A stretch of DNA of 64,000 nt from Lachnospiraceae bacterium (GTDB lineage: Bacteria > Bacillota > Clostridia > Lachnospirales > Lachnospiraceae), in assembly GCA_017526985.1 (NCBI GenBank), contig JAFXQR010000179.1, positions 106,331 to 170,330 on the forward strand, written 5' to 3'. Positions within the stretch are counted from its first letter, which is position 1, and each line of letters opens with the position of its first letter. The notes beneath the pieces were generated by a model. The model worked only from the letters and a program-made list of their open reading frames with translations, was not told the DNA's origin and ran no database searches. Below, one piece after another: positions 7,290 to 15,512 of the stretch. The translations under genes and the position numbers were made by a program.

Positions 7290-8954
7290 TTACAGGTTCA
7301 CATTGAACAAGTTTCGCAGCTGATTCACAATATCATCAGACCCTGCTTTGATCGTTGCCGCCTCATTGATGCCGGAAAGCTTCTCCAGGTCGCCGGTATT
7401 CTTATAGTTGTATGCAATACTGTAGACCGGAATATGCAGGCCGCCAACAATTCCGGAGATGCGGTTTAAGCTGAAACCTTCATTCTGATCACCATCGGTC
7501 AGCACAAAGATCATCGGTTTGCCATCCGGGACTTCTGCCAGCTTCTCTTCGATCATATTCATACCGACCAGTATCGCATCATAGGTAGCGGTTGCCCCGC
7601 TCGCCGACAGACCTTTCACTTCGCCGGCGAAATATGCTCTCTGTTCATCGTTAAACTCACCGATCGGCAGGTTGACCTTTACATTGTTTGAGTAGCTGAC
7701 CAGGCCAATATAATGCTCCGAACCGATATATGCGGAAGACGCCAGCAAAGACTCTTTTAAAGCATTTAAGGGCTGTCCATCCATCGATCCGGATACATCG
7801 GCGATAAATACTGCCACCACCGGCCGGCCACCATTCTTATTCTGTTTCCAGATCGATTGCGCCGCCAGATAATCCGTACCGGTCATTCCGGTATCCTGCC
7901 CTATATAGTCGTCATGACGATTAAACCCTTTTTCGGTAGCCAGCTTCTGATTGTCGGCATTCTTACAGTAATCTACGAACATCTGTGCAGCTTCTTTTTC
8001 ATCCGCTGTATCCCAGTCGAATACATAGACCGGATGATCATGCCGGATCCCTGCCGGGATATATTCATAGTTCTTCAGCTCCGGCGTATTGATATATGCC
8101 TGCTCCTCCATACACATTGCCGAGATCAGGCCCTTCTTTGCCGAGTTACGGAGTACCGCCGTGTTATACGCGACCGGCGGTGCCGTCTTCTGGTATTCGA
8201 TCAGAGCGTTGCTCGCTGTATCGGAAAGCGGGTCATTTGCGTCAAAAGAAGTCAGCATCGCACACAGAATATTCAGTCCGGTCGATGATGTATACGGGTT
8301 TGTATAGGCAAATTTCAGATCCCCGGCATTTGCCGCTGTCAACACATTTGCCATCGTCGCTTCGCCGTATTTTGATACAAAGTCCTGGTACACATCCTGT
8401 TTGATCAAAAGTCCGGCAGTATTCCCAGCGATACGGTCTTCGATCTTTTCGATCCCGACACCGCTTGCTTCCAGCATCTTACCCCAGGCGTAATTGGACG
8501 GGATAAAGACTTCCGGCTCGTAAGCCCCGGCATTGATATAAGTTACCACTTCACCGGATGTGATCTTACGGACAGATACCGAAACGCTTTTGCCGCCAAC
8601 CGTATAACCTTCCCGGTTAAAGTTCTTGGCGACCACATTCAACCAATCATCCGGAGCATCCGCAGATAACTCGGTTGCTGCAGCGATCTCGATGTCGATC
8701 TGCCCGTTTCCGTCTTCCGTGATCGGAAAAGTATCCAGATCCGCCAGCGCTACGGACTCATCTGCGTCAAAATAGATATCCATTGTCGGGTTTGCTGTCG
8801 TGGAGACATCCACCTTTTTAAGCAGGGACGCCATTTCTGTTTTCGCATCCGCCTCGCTCATTGTCGGGGTTCCTTCGGTATAGACATCCCCGGTACTGCA
8901 GCCGGAAAGAAGCATTACCGCTGCTAAAAACACACCAACAAATTTCTTCTTCAT
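7290..8954 (-). CDS. Lipoprotein with solute-binding-like and VWA domains
   Basis: 554 residues. The N-terminus MKKKFVGVFLAAVMLLSGC is a lipoprotein signal with lipobox LSGC (Cys 19), so it is exported and lipid-anchored. The middle (about 60-340) resembles extracellular substrate-binding proteins. From about 375 VAVFIADVSGSMDG gives the MIDAS D-x-S-x-S of a VWA domain, followed by the conserved GATATYDAI and FVLTDGD strands. Such proteins may bind surface or matrix ligands, perhaps in mating contact (inference). AGGAGG precedes the ATG; it follows the 8984 gene in one unit. Confidence 0.75.
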   Translation of the reverse strand: MKKKFVGVFLAAVMLLSGCSTGDVYTEGTPTMSEADAKTEMASLLKKVDVSTTANPTMDIYFDADESVALADLDTFPITEDGNGQIDIEIAAATELSADAPDDWLNVVAKNFNREGYTVGGKSVSVSVRKITSGEVVTYINAGAYEPEVFIPSNYAWGKMLEASGVGIEKIEDRIAGNTAGLLIKQDVYQDFVSKYGEATMANVLTAANAGDLKFAYTNPYTSSTGLNILCAMLTSFDANDPLSDTASNALIEYQKTAPPVAYNTAVLRNSAKKGLISAMCMEEQAYINTPELKNYEYIPAGIRHDHPVYVFDWDTADEKEAAQMFVDYCKNADNQKLATEKGFNRHDDYIGQDTGMTGTDYLAAQSIWKQNKNGGRPVVAVFIADVSGSMDGQPLNALKESLLASSAYIGSEHYIGLVSYSNNVKVNLPIGEFNDEQRAYFAGEVKGLSASGATATYDAILVGMNMIEEKLAEVPDGKPMIFVLTDGDQNEGFSLNRISGIVGGLHIPVYSIAYNYKNTGDLEKLSGINEAATIKAGSDDIVNQLRNLFNVNL

Positions 8955-8983
8955 AATTCTCCTCCTGTTTTATTGTTCTTTTT

Positions 8984-9295
8984 TTAACCAAGGTCAAACT
9001 GTGACTCATCCATAAATTCCGGAAGTTTTCCGATCTTCGTGAGTTCTTCAATCAGCGCCTGCTGACCCTCTTCATCGTCCATCAGCTCGTAGATCAGATC
9101 GTCTTTTTCTCTTGCGTACCAGCCTTCTACAAATCCCGGATCGATTGGCGTCATATAGACCAGTGGAATACCGGCTTCCATCACACGCTCTTCGCCAGTC
9201 TGGGAGTCGATGCCTTTTTCACCTTCTTTGGTAACCGGAATGATATTATTTTTGATCGCCGCTTCTACCAAAAGTTTTGCGTTCCAAAAGATCAT
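8984..9295 (-). CDS. Hypothetical acidic protein
   Basis: 103 residues from ATG at 9295, with AAAGGAGG 5 bp upstream; GTG at 9301 is less likely. Contains a TKEGEKGIDSQTGEERV loop and acidic C-terminus. Precedes the VWA lipoprotein gene in the same unit. Confidence 0.7.
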   Translation of the reverse strand: MIFWNAKLLVEAAIKNNIIPVTKEGEKGIDSQTGEERVMEAGIPLVYMTPIDPGFVEGWYAREKDDLIYELMDDEEGQQALIEELTKIGKLPEFMDESQFDLG

Positions 9296-9310
9296 ATACA
9301 CCTCCTTTTT

Positions 9311-9421
9311 CTACGATATATGAGAAAAAATATTCCACCCGATATCCTGCGTGATCTGGTACAGTTGTTCAAAGCATTCTTCCAGCATCTGATGGGCAGC
9401 ACATCTCGAATGTATCGTCAT
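9311..9421 (-). CDS. Small hypothetical protein (36 aa)
   Basis: Starts MTIHSRCAAHQMLEECFEQ and ends in SHIS at TAG 9311-9313. AGAGGT precedes the ATG by 8-9 bp. Its last codons read through the CATATA motif. An ATGA-coupled frame further upstream is cut by a TAG after five codons, so this start is the sensible one. Too short to assign. Confidence 0.5.
   Translation of the reverse strand: MTIHSRCAAHQMLEECFEQLYQITQDIGWNIFSHIS
9317..9339 (-). promoter_or_regulatory. CATATA-motif promoter inside the 3' end of a gene
   Basis: GGTGGAAT lies exactly 17 bp before CATATA. Drives 8984 and 7290; located within the last codons of the 36-residue gene. Confidence 0.75.
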
Positions 9422-9447
9422 CGTGATATACCTCTACGCCGGTAATG

Positions 9448-10332
9448 TCATAATATGCTATCCTTCCGGATTGTATTTAACAGAGTATCTTTGTAGCTCT
9501 CCAGCAGTCTGGTGTCTGCTTTCCCGCCCTGATCATTTAAGAACTCTGTCATGGCGTAGATAAAATCTCTGGTCTGCTCCAGAAGTCCTTTGTTCTCGCC
9601 AATGCATTTGGTTAGCTTCTCTTCCATTCCTGCTTTTCCGGTGGCGTCGGTATCTGCGACCATCATAAAATTGACTACGCTGCGCACATTACGACACATA
9701 TACTGCTCCACCTGGTTGATCACATCTTCGGTATCGCCAAGCGTATTGACTCCGTTATCCATCAGCAGTTTGTGAAACCGCTCCTGGTAGCTATCCATCT
9801 TATCAAACTGTGCGATAAGTTCATCGATCGCAGGTCCGAATACCGCCCATGAATAAGATTTCTGATCTTGCAACTCTCTGCGGAGATCCTGCGGGTCGAT
9901 ATCTTTATTTACGGACAGTCTGGCCTGCTTCTGCGCCTCGATCTCTTTCTGCTCATCAATAATCCGAAGATCCTGCTCTCCTAACCACTCCTGCTTGCGT
10001 TTTCCGGCAAAATACAGAAAAGTGTAAACAGTTGTGGCTACCGAAGATCCGGCACTTAAAACGCCGGTCATCATCATCACATTCCGAAACGCCCGAACTC
10101 CGTGGTACATAATGATGTTGTCTTTGGACATAATGGTGAGGACCGTGCCAAACAGGCCGGCCAGTGTTATGATCAGAGGAGTTGTATTATATCTCTTTTG
10201 CATAGCTTGCTCCCTTTTTCTATGTTCTTTTTCGCGTGCGGACAGCATCGCATTATATTGTAACTCCTGTAGTTCTTCTGCACCAAATGGATCTTCCCCG
10301 TAGTAATCCAACGTGCTCTTAAAAAGGCTCAT
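9448..10332 (-). CDS. Membrane protein with coiled-coil regions
   Basis: 294 residues. Two hydrophobic segments near residues 52-72 (TTPLIITLAGLFGTVLTIM) and 85-110 form a hairpin, with charged helical regions on both sides (SAREKEHRKREQAMQKR; EQKEIEAQKQARL). No signal peptide. GGGAG precedes the ATG. Likely a cytoplasmic-membrane scaffold or structural protein; function unknown. Confidence 0.7.
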   Translation of the reverse strand: MSLFKSTLDYYGEDPFGAEELQELQYNAMLSAREKEHRKREQAMQKRYNTTPLIITLAGLFGTVLTIMSKDNIIMYHGVRAFRNVMMMTGVLSAGSSVATTVYTFLYFAGKRKQEWLGEQDLRIIDEQKEIEAQKQARLSVNKDIDPQDLRRELQDQKSYSWAVFGPAIDELIAQFDKMDSYQERFHKLLMDNGVNTLGDTEDVINQVEQYMCRNVRSVVNFMMVADTDATGKAGMEEKLTKCIGENKGLLEQTRDFIYAMTEFLNDQGGKADTRLLESYKDTLLNTIRKDSIL

Positions 10333-10363
10333 ATTGCGACTCCCAAACTATCTTTTATTTCTA

Positions 10364-10386
10364 TATATGAGAAATATTATTTTACT
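10364..10386 (-). promoter_or_regulatory. CATATA-motif promoter
   Basis: AGTAAAAT exactly 17 bp before CATATA (TTTCT variant), 31 bp before the 10332 start. Confidence 0.75.
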
Positions 10387-10391
10387 GAGTA

Positions 10392-10424
10392 TAAGAAAAC
10401 ACCCCGGGTCACCCCGGAGTGTCT
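10392..10424 (-). terminator. Rho-independent terminator
   Basis: ACACTCCGGGG/CCCGGGGTGT hairpin with a T-rich tail; it overlaps the stop codon of the 10409 gene. Confidence 0.8.
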
Positions 10425-10822
10425 GTCTTTGTGTAGAAGGAAACGGACAGCTCCCGATCCGAATCGGCCGTAACCTTTACGGTATCGTAGATCCAGGTAT
10501 TGTGCCATTCGCAGATGTATCTGGTATTGCCGTTCTCGCAAAGATATTTCACATTCTTGCGATTAAAAGTGCCGTTCTTCTTGCGGGGCCAGGACCTCAC
10601 GATCGCCCTCAGACGGTCTTCGTCCAGCTCTTTGATCTCTGCGATGAAATCATCACGGTTTTTGTTGAACTGCTCTTCGGTCAGCGCCGCATCACCCATC
10701 TCCGGGCTCTCTCCATAGGCGAAAAAAGTATCCTTCTCATACTCATCGCTCTGTGCCTGACGGATCAGATCATCAATATCAGCACTGATAAAAAAGCTGT
10801 TTACTTCGATCACTGTACTCAT
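10409..10822 (-). CDS. Hypothetical protein downstream of the sirtuin gene
   Basis: 137 residues, acidic N-terminal half, strand-rich C-terminal half with several Trp residues. ATGA overlap with the sirtuin gene and GGAGG at the proper distance. Last gene of a four-gene unit. Function unknown. Confidence 0.75.
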   Translation of the reverse strand: MSTVIEVNSFFISADIDDLIRQAQSDEYEKDTFFAYGESPEMGDAALTEEQFNKNRDDFIAEIKELDEDRLRAIVRSWPRKKNGTFNRKNVKYLCENGNTRYICEWHNTWIYDTVKVTADSDRELSVSFYTKTDTPG

Positions 10823-11607
10823 ATATCATCCTCCATTTCTTTCAGCTTTCCGAAGATCTCATTCATATCTTCATGGAAAACCACGTCAGCCCATTGATCA
10901 TACTTAGTCGGCTGTTCGTTGATGATCACCATGTTTTCCCCGTTGTATTCACTGACCAGTCCGGCTGCCGGCTCTACCGTGAGCGATGTACCGCATACGA
11001 TCAGAAGATCTGCCTTCCAAATCGCCTCTTTTGCACCTCTAAACTGATCCGGCGGCAAAGGCTCTCCATACAACACCACATTCGGCCGAACCATACCTCC
11101 GCAGGCGCATCTTGGGATCGGATCCGTATCATCAAAGATGTAATCCTTGCCCCAGACCTTACCACAGCTGCAGCAGTGGTTCTTTGCGATGGTCCCGTGG
11201 ATCTTAAACAGCTTCATCGTACCGGCAGCCTCGTGCAGCATATCGATATTTTGTGTGACTACCGCTTCCATCTTTCCCTGCTTTTCCAGTTTTGCCAGGT
11301 ACTTGTGGACGGCGTTTGGCTTATAGCTGCGCACATCCATAACTGCACGGTAAAAAGTGTAGAAAAGTTCCGGCTGGGTATACAGGCACTTATGAGAGAG
11401 CATATATTCCGGCTCTACCTCACCGTATTCTTCCGGCATATTATAGTACAGCCCGTTCTTACTGCGAAAATCCGGGATCCCGCTGCCGGTCGATACCCCG
11501 GCGCCGCCAAAGAACACAATGCGCTGCGCACCGGCGATCAGCTCCTTTAGCTTCTCATACCGCAGGGAAAACGGTTCAGATGCAGTTAAAAATTCATATT
11601 CGCTCAT
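10819..11607 (-). CDS. Sir2-family NAD-dependent protein deacylase
   Basis: 262 residues, normal length for a bacterial sirtuin. Visible: FFGGAGVSTGSGIPDFR (NAD site, about residues 33-49), TQNID (about 119-123), the catalytic HG (about 137), zinc cysteines CCSCG and CACGG, and CGTSL of the Rossmann fold. Cytoplasmic; removes acyl groups from lysine using NAD. It is ATGA-coupled both to the DUF262 gene upstream and to an unknown gene downstream, an unusual grouping that could act on NAD or host proteins (inference). Confidence 0.9.
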   Translation of the reverse strand: MSEYEFLTASEPFSLRYEKLKELIAGAQRIVFFGGAGVSTGSGIPDFRSKNGLYYNMPEEYGEVEPEYMLSHKCLYTQPELFYTFYRAVMDVRSYKPNAVHKYLAKLEKQGKMEAVVTQNIDMLHEAAGTMKLFKIHGTIAKNHCCSCGKVWGKDYIFDDTDPIPRCACGGMVRPNVVLYGEPLPPDQFRGAKEAIWKADLLIVCGTSLTVEPAAGLVSEYNGENMVIINEQPTKYDQWADVVFHEDMNEIFGKLKEMEDDI

Positions 11608-12158
11608 AAGTCCTTCTCCTCATCTTTTACGATAGTCTCTTCTTCCAGCAGTGCTTTTACACGGTCAATTTCACTGGTTGGATGTGGTGTACCGCCGGTA
11701 TTCATATCGATATACCATTGCAATACCTCTGCCTTACTTTTCAGATTGTTCACCACAAGGTCAACATGTACTTTATTGCGAAACCAGAGCGGATCTTTAT
11801 AGTCTTTAAAATAAGTCCCAAATACCGGAATCTCATTACTCATAAAGCGTTCGATCGCCGTAATACGCTGCAGGCCGTCTACGCAGACAAAATCGTGATA
11901 TTCATCCTTATTCACATCAAACCCCATCCAGTTGGGATCGTTGAAATACAGTTCTCTTCCGCTGCGTCCGCCACGGATCACATATTCCAGCCAGGCGATC
12001 TGCTGCTCTTTTGTCCAGACATGTCCACGCTGGAAATCCGGGTTTAGCTGCAGCCCATATTCCTGCTGCTCTTTGATCCATCGTATCAGATGTTCAAAGC
12101 TGACGCTGATCCGGTAATTACCGTCGTTGGTGAACTGTTTGATGTCTTTGAATTTCAT
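11604..12158 (-). CDS. DUF262-family protein
   Basis: About 184 residues. LNPDFQRGHVWTKEQQIAWLEYVI (around 40-63) and VDGLQRITAIERF are the signature of DUF262, the ParB/Srx-like NTPase fold also found at the N-terminus of GmrSD-type defence nucleases. The GmrD-like HNH half is absent, so it is a stand-alone domain. ATG at 12158 is favoured over 12164 by the AAGGAG spacing. ATGA overlap with the sirtuin gene suggests joint function. Confidence 0.7.
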   Translation of the reverse strand: MKFKDIKQFTNDGNYRISVSFEHLIRWIKEQQEYGLQLNPDFQRGHVWTKEQQIAWLEYVIRGGRSGRELYFNDPNWMGFDVNKDEYHDFVCVDGLQRITAIERFMSNEIPVFGTYFKDYKDPLWFRNKVHVDLVVNNLKSKAEVLQWYIDMNTGGTPHPTSEIDRVKALLEEETIVKDEEKDL

Positions 12159-12169
12159 TTTCATGCTCC

Positions 12170-12484
12170 TTAAATCTGATGATCCCGAAAATTTTCCAGA
12201 AATGGTTTTAACTCATTTCGTACAAATTTTATCACATCCGGATATTTTTCAGGATCTCCATATTCTGTATCCACGTAGATCTCCGGCATATATTCTCCTC
12301 TGCCTACGCTGGATAACATTCCCTGACAGTAAATCCTCGGATAGAAATCATGCTCTTGCAATGATACAATGTAAAAGCGACGATCCTGGAAATCCGGCTT
12401 TACATTGATCGTGTAGTGCTTACTCTGATATACCTTGCGTCCTTTTATCAAAGAATTATTGATCTCTTTCTCGAACTCGATCAT
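12170..12484 (-). CDS. Hypothetical protein
   Basis: 104 residues, starts MIEFEKEINNSLIKGRKVYQ, GGAG 7 bp before the ATG. Mixed strand/helix with a final PFLENFRDHQI helix. First gene of the DUF262-sirtuin operon; no domain recognised. Confidence 0.75.
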   Translation of the reverse strand: MIEFEKEINNSLIKGRKVYQSKHYTINVKPDFQDRRFYIVSLQEHDFYPRIYCQGMLSSVGRGEYMPEIYVDTEYGDPEKYPDVIKFVRNELKPFLENFRDHQI

Positions 12485-12524
12485 CTTTTTCTCCGTTTTT
12501 AATGTGTTTGACCGCCGTTAGAGT

Positions 12525-12547
12525 TATATGAAAAATATTATCTAACA
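12525..12547 (-). promoter_or_regulatory. CATATA-motif promoter
   Basis: GTTAGATAATATTTTT then CATATA, 41 bp before the DUF262-sirtuin operon. Confidence 0.75.
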
Positions 12548-12555
12548 CTGACACT

Positions 12556-12588
12556 CAAAAAAGAGAAAGCCGGGGGACCCCGGCTGCT
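12556..12588 (-). terminator. Rho-independent terminator
   Basis: AGCCGGGG/CCCCCGGCT hairpin with TTTCTCTTTTTT tail; ends the long unit that starts at 17545. Confidence 0.85.
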
Positions 12589-12590
12589 CT

Positions 12591-12674
12591 CTAAAACGGA
12601 TATTTATACTGTGTTTTATGCTCCTCATTGAACTGTTCCAGTTCTTTGCATTTTTTTTCTGTTGCCGGGTTCAA
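12591..12674 (-). CDS. Very small putative protein (27 aa)
   Basis: TTG at 12674 follows GAGAGGTG and opens a frame ending QYKYPF at TAG 12591-12593, filling the gap between the 12681 gene and the terminator. Charged and helical (TEKKCKELEQFNEEHK). Supported only by position, ribosome site and composition. Confidence 0.4.
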   Translation of the reverse strand: MNPATEKKCKELEQFNEEHKTQYKYPF

Positions 12675-12680
12675 CTTGGA

Positions 12681-13109
12681 TCACCTCTCGTATAGCTTGT
12701 ACGTCGTTTCGACCTGTTTATCAAACCATTTTATGAAAGGCTCGAATTTCCGGTCCAGTGCATCTCTTGACAGTTTCTCTTCCGAAAGCAGATATTGGAT
12801 CACGACATTTTTTCCGGATGTTAATAACTTCGGAAGGATCGCTATATCCAACAGCATTGCTCCGTCATTAAACCACGCAACCTGTTCTTTGGGATTTTCC
12901 GACGAAAAGACACAAGCCTGCATATCCGGGATGTCACTTTTACGAAAGATCTGCCTTACTCCATAAGCAGCATAGAGATATTTTTGACTTTTTTCGTCGA
13001 TATAGAACAGTTTCTTCGTCTCACGACACTTGATCTCATAGTGATCATCCGTGATTTTTCTTCTACACGCAGAGTATATAATTGTTTTTCTGACGTAAAA
13101 ATGTAACAT
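12681..13109 (-). CDS. Hypothetical protein
   Basis: 142 residues, starts MLHFYVRKTIIYSACRRK; AGAGGT precedes the ATG. Mixed fold, Trp/Tyr-containing C-terminus. Part of the long minus-strand unit. Unknown. Confidence 0.7.
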   Translation of the reverse strand: MLHFYVRKTIIYSACRRKITDDHYEIKCRETKKLFYIDEKSQKYLYAAYGVRQIFRKSDIPDMQACVFSSENPKEQVAWFNDGAMLLDIAILPKLLTSGKNVVIQYLLSEEKLSRDALDRKFEPFIKWFDKQVETTYKLYER

Positions 13110-13123
13110 TGTTATTACCTCTT

Positions 13124-13507
13124 TTAATCACCATAAAATACGGATGTAATCACATAAAGATTTAATATTACACCCACAATCATACCCGTAGATTCGAAAA
13201 TCTCCAAAATATGAATTACAATCGGAGATATGTTGTACATACGCAATATAATCAAACAAAGGCAAATCACATCTATACAGAAAAACGGAATTGCTGACAT
13301 AGGAACTCCCCACCTAGCAATTTCATTCCGCATTGTAAACCGACGGAGATGAAATATACATCCTACTGCAAGAAAGACTGCATCTATATATTCATTCAAA
13401 AAATAACCAGATATGAATGCAAAGGATATTAAGGATAAAATATATACTATCAACAGGTTTCTCTGGAAATTGTTCTGCAATAATTTTTCTTTTATCTTTT
13501 GAAACAT
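13124..13507 (-). CDS. Small integral membrane protein
   Basis: 127 residues with about four hydrophobic segments (near 18-38, 42-55, 72-90, 100-122) separated by short charged loops such as HLRRFTMRNE. Only a weak AAGGAA ribosome site. Base composition is AT-richer than most neighbours, suggesting separate acquisition. Confidence 0.65.
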   Translation of the reverse strand: MFQKIKEKLLQNNFQRNLLIVYILSLISFAFISGYFLNEYIDAVFLAVGCIFHLRRFTMRNEIARWGVPMSAIPFFCIDVICLCLIILRMYNISPIVIHILEIFESTGMIVGVILNLYVITSVFYGD

Positions 13508-13582
13508 ATTTGATACATATTCCTTTTCTTGGTTTGTGTAATGTAATGGTTATTCTCTTCGGCATCTTCCGATGCTTTAGAG

Positions 13583-13655
13583 CAGGAGCAGTAGGATTCG
13601 AACCTACGAAATGCGGGAGTCAAATTCCCGTACCTTACCGCTTGGCGATACCCCT
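13583..13655 (-). tRNA. tRNA-Gln (anticodon UUG)
   Basis: The minus strand folds as a cloverleaf: acceptor AGGGGTA pairs with TGCTCCT, anticodon stem CGGGA/TCCCG encloses ATTTGAC giving anticodon TTG, and the T arm is GTAGG-TTCGAAT-CCTAC. Discriminator G73; CCA is not encoded. It reads CAA codons and lies inside a protein-coding unit, so it is probably cut out of a long transcript (inference). Confidence 0.9.
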
Positions 13656-13719
13656 AAACTGGAACTTCCGCCGTTTTCGCTGAAAGAGTTATCATCTTTT
13701 ATTATTTCTGCAATATTTC

Positions 13720-13881
13720 TCATTTTTCCATATTATCGAATATATCGCATACTAACTGTATTGCATCCTCTTGTGCTTTATCATCCTGACTAATGTATTC
13801 ACTTCCGCATTCTTCTGCAAGTGGATGTTTCTCCGCATATCATGCTATAAGTGCTTTTATCTCTTCCATATCGTATTTCAT
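13720..13881 (-). pseudogene. Small gene interrupted by an in-frame TGA
   Basis: ATG at 13881 with GGAG upstream opens MKYDMEEIKALIA, then TGA at 13840-13842, then the same frame continues YAEKHPLAEECGSEYIS to TGA 13720. The downstream part has normal coding character, and Trp (TGG) would fit the interrupted site. A nonsense mutation is the simplest explanation. Confidence 0.5.
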
Positions 13882-13891
13882 TCCTTACTCC

Positions 13892-14077
13892 TCACTTTCC
13901 ACTTTCGGCTAATTTCCTGGCTCTTATAACTTCTTTGTCAGTGTCGTGTACGATTCTGCCATCACAGCACTTTACGCACTGTACACGCCATCTCCCTTTA
14001 TGCCGCTCAAAGAATCCATAACCAGGCGGCACATTGCATCCACATTTATAGCATACCCCAGTATATCTGTTTCTCAT
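13892..14077 (-). CDS. Small zinc-ribbon protein, paralogue of 16594-16782
   Basis: 61 residues with CYKCGC near the start and CVKC later, and the pattern V-P-x-G-x-G-F-x-E-x6-W-R-V-x-C shared with the 16594 product. Probably one zinc ion bound by four Cys. ATGA overlap with the gene upstream. Typical of small prophage or plasmid proteins; role unknown. Confidence 0.65.
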   Translation of the reverse strand: MRNRYTGVCYKCGCNVPPGYGFFERHKGRWRVQCVKCCDGRIVHDTDKEVIRARKLAESGK

Positions 14078-14337
14078 TTCTCATCCCCTTCCGAACCATT
14101 ATCCATACACTCGCACAATTCTTTGATAAACCATTTGCCGTCATCGTTAAGATGTTCGACTATCTCCAAAATCTGCTCATGAGCCGGTGTTTTTCTTTCC
14201 CTGTCTTGCGTCCAGATCTTAAACTGCAATCCTATTTCATTGATTGTTTCCGCCTGATAGCTTGAATCGTGCGTACAAAATTCATCAGCCAATTCATCAT
14301 AAGACGCATCATAATCAAAGCCAGATTCTATTCTCAT
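14074..14337 (-). CDS. Hypothetical protein
   Basis: 87 residues, acidic (SYDELADEFCTHDSSYQ at the start). ATGA overlaps at both ends. No domain recognised. Confidence 0.65.
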   Translation of the reverse strand: MRIESGFDYDASYDELADEFCTHDSSYQAETINEIGLQFKIWTQDRERKTPAHEQILEIVEHLNDDGKWFIKELCECMDNGSEGDEK

Positions 14338-14525
14338 TCTTTATCGTTCCCTTCCTGTGACACAAAATCTCCGCAGACACTTAAACGCTTAAATTTCCCG
14401 TGATTTGCGAAATCCGTGATCTGATTATGCTTCTCGCATTTTGCTCTCCCCAAATCCCATAATGCGCCTTCAGTTCTCAATGGTTCATATAAGACTTTGA
14501 AGTATTTGCATTTATCGCAAGTCAT
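14334..14525 (-). CDS. Small cysteine-rich protein
   Basis: 63 residues from ATG at 14525, which follows GAGGG; the frame extends upstream to 14627 without a better start. MTCDKCKYFKVLY with Cys further on (AKCEKH, SVCGDF) suggests a zinc-binding fold resembling the 31746 product. Prophage-style gene. Confidence 0.6.
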   Translation of the reverse strand: MTCDKCKYFKVLYEPLRTEGALWDLGRAKCEKHNQITDFANHGKFKRLSVCGDFVSQEGNDKE

Positions 14526-14544
14526 TATTATCCCTCGCTTTCTG

Positions 14545-14754
14545 TTAATTCCGAAGACATTCTGGTTCATTCGCAGTTGCAACAGCACCACCATCAATAT
14601 CATTGCAAATAGTAATATCTTGAACACCTAATTCACACCAAGTATATCCTTTAGATTTATCAGCATCTACTGCGTCTACTCTTACTTCAACCGTAAATTC
14701 TTTATCCATATTTTTACAATCCAATAACTTAATAATAACTTCCCGCACTGTCAT
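14545..14754 (-). CDS. Hypothetical protein
   Basis: 69 residues, MTVREVIIKLLDCKNMDKEF start, acidic middle. ATGA overlap with the DUF551 gene. This short family accompanies DUF551 genes in many prophages; function unknown. Confidence 0.65.
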   Translation of the reverse strand: MTVREVIIKLLDCKNMDKEFTVEVRVDAVDADKSKGYTWCELGVQDITICNDIDGGAVATANEPECLRN

Positions 14755-15119
14755 TCAACGTCCTCACTTTCTGCCTTGTACGGCTCTGGCAAAGGCATCC
14801 ACGCAACAACATCACTCTCCACTAATACAGAAGAATCAACATGGCACCAATTTCCATCATACGTAGCTGTAAAAAATGTTCCCCATTCCGTTTGAATAAG
14901 ATACGCAACGTTATTTCCAGCTTCATCTTTCCTATCCTGTTCGGGCAACCTCTCACTAACAGGAATCAACCTTGTCTGCTCCCTCAACTGCTTTAACTCT
15001 TTCAGCCAATCTGCAAGTTGTTTAAATTCTAAACACCCTTGTAAGTTTCCGTGAGTACGCTCGTATTCGGCATTGTCGAGATACCTTTTAATTTTCTCTT
15101 CAAATGATTCAAATGTCAT
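14751..15119 (-). CDS. DUF551-containing protein
   Basis: 122 residues. The second half has LIPVSERLPEQ and ends VVAWMPLPEPYK, the two hallmark motifs of DUF551, a small domain common in phages and mobile elements. The first half is helical. Role unknown. Confidence 0.7.
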   Translation of the reverse strand: MTFESFEEKIKRYLDNAEYERTHGNLQGCLEFKQLADWLKELKQLREQTRLIPVSERLPEQDRKDEAGNNVAYLIQTEWGTFFTATYDGNWCHVDSSVLVESDVVAWMPLPEPYKAESEDVE

Positions 15120-15438
15120 TTCTTATCGCCCCCTCTGCACCTGTCGGGATTTCTGACATCTTTGCACCACAATGGCAATACGGGTAATCATCTAAATTCT
15201 CAACCTCCGGATCAAGATGAATACTTCTGCCGCATTCAGAGCATTGATAGGAATGACCATCCCAACCATATACGGTTTTTTCTTTTATCCAATGTCCTGT
15301 CTTTGACTCTTGCTCCATCTGTTCGATCGCATACTGTAATGCTGCATCAAACTTCCAAGTACCGTTTACCCTGGCGTTCCTATTAAACCGGATCTCCTTC
15401 AATTCTTGTATTGCCTCTTCTCTGGTAATCTCTTCCAT
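15109..15438 (-). CDS. Zinc-ribbon protein of prophage type
   Basis: 109 residues. An N-terminal helical part (EEAIQELKEIRFN) is followed by GHWIKEKTVYGWDGHSYQCSECG and YCHCGAKM, a four-Cys ribbon common in Lachnospiraceae prophage proteins. AAAGGAG precedes the ATG. No CATATA motif lies upstream, so it is presumably transcribed through from 17545. Confidence 0.7.
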   Translation of the reverse strand: MEEITREEAIQELKEIRFNRNARVNGTWKFDAALQYAIEQMEQESKTGHWIKEKTVYGWDGHSYQCSECGRSIHLDPEVENLDDYPYCHCGAKMSEIPTGAEGAIRNDI

Positions 15439-15512
15439 GTTTATTCTCCTTTATTGGTGGCCCGAAAATTTTTCACATTGGTGATCATCTCGCTCTTCCT
15501 TTGATACTACCT

